Shown: positions 62,055-64,000 of the stretch, piece after piece | How positions within the stretch are numbered: position 1 is the stretch's first letter | How the letters are laid out: every line of letters begins with the position of its first letter | Source: Streptomyces venezuelae | Lineage (GTDB): Bacteria; Actinomycetota; Actinomycetes; Streptomycetales; Streptomycetaceae | DNA length: 64,000 nt | Direction of reading: 5' to 3' | Assembly (NCBI RefSeq): GCF_008642355.1 | Contig: NZ_CP029193.1 | Span: 4,240,001-4,304,000, forward strand | Notes under the pieces: generated by a model | The model's database searches: none | The model's input: the letters and a program-made list of their open reading frames with translations, nothing else | Told to the model about the DNA's origin: nothing | Translations under genes and position numbers: made by a program

Positions 62055-63395
62055 GTGGCAGAGGCGGACCGCGGGAGCGGTGACGGGGAGCGGTTCGACC
62101 GGGCGGTCGCGGGCGGGCTCAAGAGGCTGCGCCGTGATCTGGTGACGGCGGCGCGGATGCCGCTGCCGCCGTTCCGGCAGCCCCGGGTGCTGCGCTGGTT
62201 CGCGCACGTCGTGGTCGTCGGCGTCGCCGTCACCACGGCCGTCGGGAACCTCGACCAGTGGTCGCAGCGTTACCACCTCGGACACACCGTCGGCACGCTG
62301 ATGGCGCTGCTGCAGGCTGCCGCGCTGCTCGTCGCACTGGTGCGTCCGGTGCCCGCGTGGTGGCTGTCGCTCGTCGTGAACACGACCGCCTCCCTCCTGA
62401 CGACGGTGCCGCTCCTCCAGGGGCCCGAACCGTGGCCGTGGGGGCCGCCCGCGCTGTTCGCGCACGGCACGGCGACGCTGCTGCTCGCGCTGCGGCTGCC
62501 GGCCAGGGCCGCCTGGGCGGCCTGCGTGCTGAGCGTCGGCGTCCCGCTCGTGCTGCAGCAGACGAGCAGCCCCGGGCCCTACGACACCACCGTGCCCCTC
62601 GCGGCCCTCGTCTTCGGCGCCGTCACCCTCGTCGGCACCCTCCTGCGCGGTCGCCGCGAGGCCCGCACCCGGCTCGTCGAGCAGGAGACCATCACCGCCG
62701 AGGAACGGGCCCGCCGCACCCTCCTGGAGGAGCGCAGCCGCATCGCCCGCGAACTGCACGACGTGGTCGCCCACCACATGTCCGTCATCTCCATCCAGGC
62801 GCAGGTCGCCCCGCACCTGGTCGAGGACCCGCCCGACGAGCTCAGGGAGAACCTCGCGGGCATCCGGGAGAACGCCCTCGAAGCCCTCACCGAGCTCCGT
62901 CGCGTCCTCGGCGTCCTGCGCTCGGAGAACCCCGGTGACCCGGAGGCCGCCCCGCAGGCCCCGCTGCCCACCCTGGAGCGCCTGGACGTCCTCGTGGACA
63001 ACGCCCGCGCGGCGGGCCTGACCGTGCGCCGCGAGACGGCGGGCGAGCCGCGCCCGCTGCCGCCCGGCGTCGACCTGTCGGCGTACCGCATCGTGCAGGA
63101 GGCGCTCAGCAACGCGATCCGGCACGCGCCCGGCTCGACGGTGCGGATCGGCCTCACGTACGCGCGGGCCGGGGTGCACGTCCGGGTCACCGACTCGGGC
63201 GCGCGCACCGCCGCGCCGCCCTCGCCGGGCGCGGGCCACGGGCTGCTCGGCATGCGGGAGCGCACGACGATGCTGGGCGGCGACCTCGCCACGGGCCCCA
63301 CGCAGGACGGCGGCTACGAGGTGTCGGCGTTCCTGCCGACCGCGACCCCGACCACCCTTACGACACCGACCACCGACGGAGAGACCACGCCATGA
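62055..63395 (+). CDS. Sensor histidine kinase (NarL-system type)
   Basis: A 446-residue membrane kinase. Four to five hydrophobic helices lie between about residues 45 and 200, with no large extracellular loop. HisKA_3 phosphorylation site [20 protein letters not shown] has His235. HATPase: [22 protein letters not shown] (N box), VRVTDSGA (G1), [10 protein letters not shown] (G2). The GTG at 62055 is seven bases after TAGGGT, a leaderless pattern; a GTG at 62037 is possible. The stop overlaps the regulator gene by four bases. Its ligand is unknown; the integral-membrane sensor type often monitors the cell envelope. Confidence 0.92.
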   Translation: MAEADRGSGDGERFDRAVAGGLKRLRRDLVTAARMPLPPFRQPRVLRWFAHVVVVGVAVTTAVGNLDQWSQRYHLGHTVGTLMALLQAAALLVALVRPVPAWWLSLVVNTTASLLTTVPLLQGPEPWPWGPPALFAHGTATLLLALRLPARAAWAACVLSVGVPLVLQQTSSPGPYDTTVPLAALVFGAVTLVGTLLRGRREARTRLVEQETITAEERARRTLLEERSRIARELHDVVAHHMSVISIQAQVAPHLVEDPPDELRENLAGIRENALEALTELRRVLGVLRSENPGDPEAAPQAPLPTLERLDVLVDNARAAGLTVRRETAGEPRPLPPGVDLSAYRIVQEALSNAIRHAPGSTVRIGLTYARAGVHVRVTDSGARTAAPPSPGAGHGLLGMRERTTMLGGDLATGPTQDGGYEVSAFLPTATPTTLTTPTTDGETTP

Positions 63396-64000
63396 CGATC
63401 AAGGTCCTGATCGCCGACGACCAGATCATGGTCAGGCAGGGCTTCTCCGTCCTGCTCAATGCCGAGCCGGACATCGAGGTGATCGGTCAGGCCGTCGACG
63501 GCGCGGACGCGGTCGCCAAGGTCGCCGCACTCGTGCCGGACGTGGTCCTCATGGACATCCGCATGCCCGAGCTGAGCGGCATCGAGGCGACCCGCCGCAT
63601 CACGGGCGAACTGCCCGGCGCCGCCGACGTGAAGGTCCTCGTCCTGACCACCTTCGACCTCGACGAGTACGTGTACGACGCGCTGCGCGCCGGTGCCTCC
63701 GGGTTCCTGCTCAAGGACGCGTCGGCGGACCAGCTCGCCGAGGCGGTCCGGGTCGTGGCGGCCGGGGACGCGCTGCTCGCGCCCGGCATCACCCGGCGCC
63801 TCATCGCGGAGTTCTCCCGCATGGACGGCGGGACGCGCGGCCCGCTCAAGCCCCGCGTGGGTGAGCTGACCGGGCGCGAGACGGAGGTGCTCGCCCTGAT
63901 CGCGCAGGGCCTGTCGAACGCGGAGATCGCGGCGCGGCTCGTCGTCGCCGAGCAGACCGTGAAGACGCACGTCGGCCGCATCCTGGTGAAGCTGGGCCTG
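63392..64000 (+). CDS. NarL/FixJ-type response regulator (cut by window end)
   Basis: The first 203 residues are present: receiver domain [21 protein letters not shown] with phosphoacceptor Asp55 in [13 protein letters not shown] and Lys in GFLLKD, and a LuxR-type HTH beginning [23 protein letters not shown], then [10 protein letters not shown]. The C-terminal ten or so residues lie beyond the window. It is the partner of the kinase upstream (ATGA overlap). It should regulate this operon or neighbours, possibly the hydrolase and acyltransferase. Confidence 0.95.
   Translation, partial: MTIKVLIADDQIMVRQGFSVLLNAEPDIEVIGQAVDGADAVAKVAALVPDVVLMDIRMPELSGIEATRRITGELPGAADVKVLVLTTFDLDEYVYDALRAGASGFLLKDASADQLAEAVRVVAAGDALLAPGITRRLIAEFSRMDGGTRGPLKPRVGELTGRETEVLALIAQGLSNAEIAARLVVAEQTVKTHVGRILVKLGL

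Overview
The window is high-GC actinobacterial chromosome and almost certainly Streptomyces. The reasons are the third-position GC bias of every real gene, many GTG starts, leaderless promoters of the TANNNT-N6/7-start type, the dnaK-grpE-dnaJ-hspR operon under HAIR operators, a WhiJ/DUF397/ATPase cluster, and a core order (Fe-S reductase, dnaK operon, clpB, aminotransferase, pyrE, fba, kyn genes) that I recall from the central part of Streptomyces chromosomes such as S. coelicolor. That comparison is from memory, not from a search.

Layout. 1-882 is one arm of a long palindromic non-coding repeat; a second, inverted copy lies at 23421-24432. Between them are a MarC-like membrane protein, secreted and lipoprotein genes (SGNH hydrolase, glycosidase-like protein, DUF4232 lipoprotein), a caspase/CHAT-like protein, a GAF-ANTAR pair and a VapBC-type module. 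A 4-kb degraded integrative element (10009-14013) follows. It is bounded by a 47-bp duplication of the 3' half of tRNA-Gly(CCC) and carries a PadR regulator plus membrane protein, a DUF6414-like gene, a large nested hairpin and a GntR/UTRA fragment, but no integrase. Next come dcd, a phosphoribosyltransferase, a Yip1-like protein and four tandem secreted FG-GAP beta-propeller genes (16862-23175).

From 24436 to 33802 are the WhiJ-type cluster, a large (Fe-S) membrane reductase and the HspR heat-shock operon. A second HspR target, clpB, is at 43022. Between the two lies an accessory block: an FtsX-type ABC exporter, four tandem LuxR/TrmB-like regulator paralogues and, divergent from them, a two-gene unit. 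That unit encodes a secreted 88-residue peptide with three perfect decapeptide repeats D-V-[I/V]-W-[S/A]-S-x-x-K-G and a small protein that looks like a Rieske domain whose histidine ligands have been replaced. This regulator-peptide-Rieske-like locus is the best candidate here for an undescribed system.

From 45815 to the end is mostly core metabolism: a YbjN protein, an aminotransferase, DUF2617 plus a membrane spermidine-synthase-like protein, an SRPBCC tail-anchored protein, galactose mutarotase, pyrE, class II aldolase, DUF3151, an OYE-type reductase, a CGNR regulator, and a kynurenine branch (tryptophan 2,3-dioxygenase, kynureninase, formamidase-like hydrolase) able to convert tryptophan to anthranilate. 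The window ends in a DUF1023 hydrolase, an acyltransferase and a NarL-type two-component pair, the response regulator being cut by the window edge.
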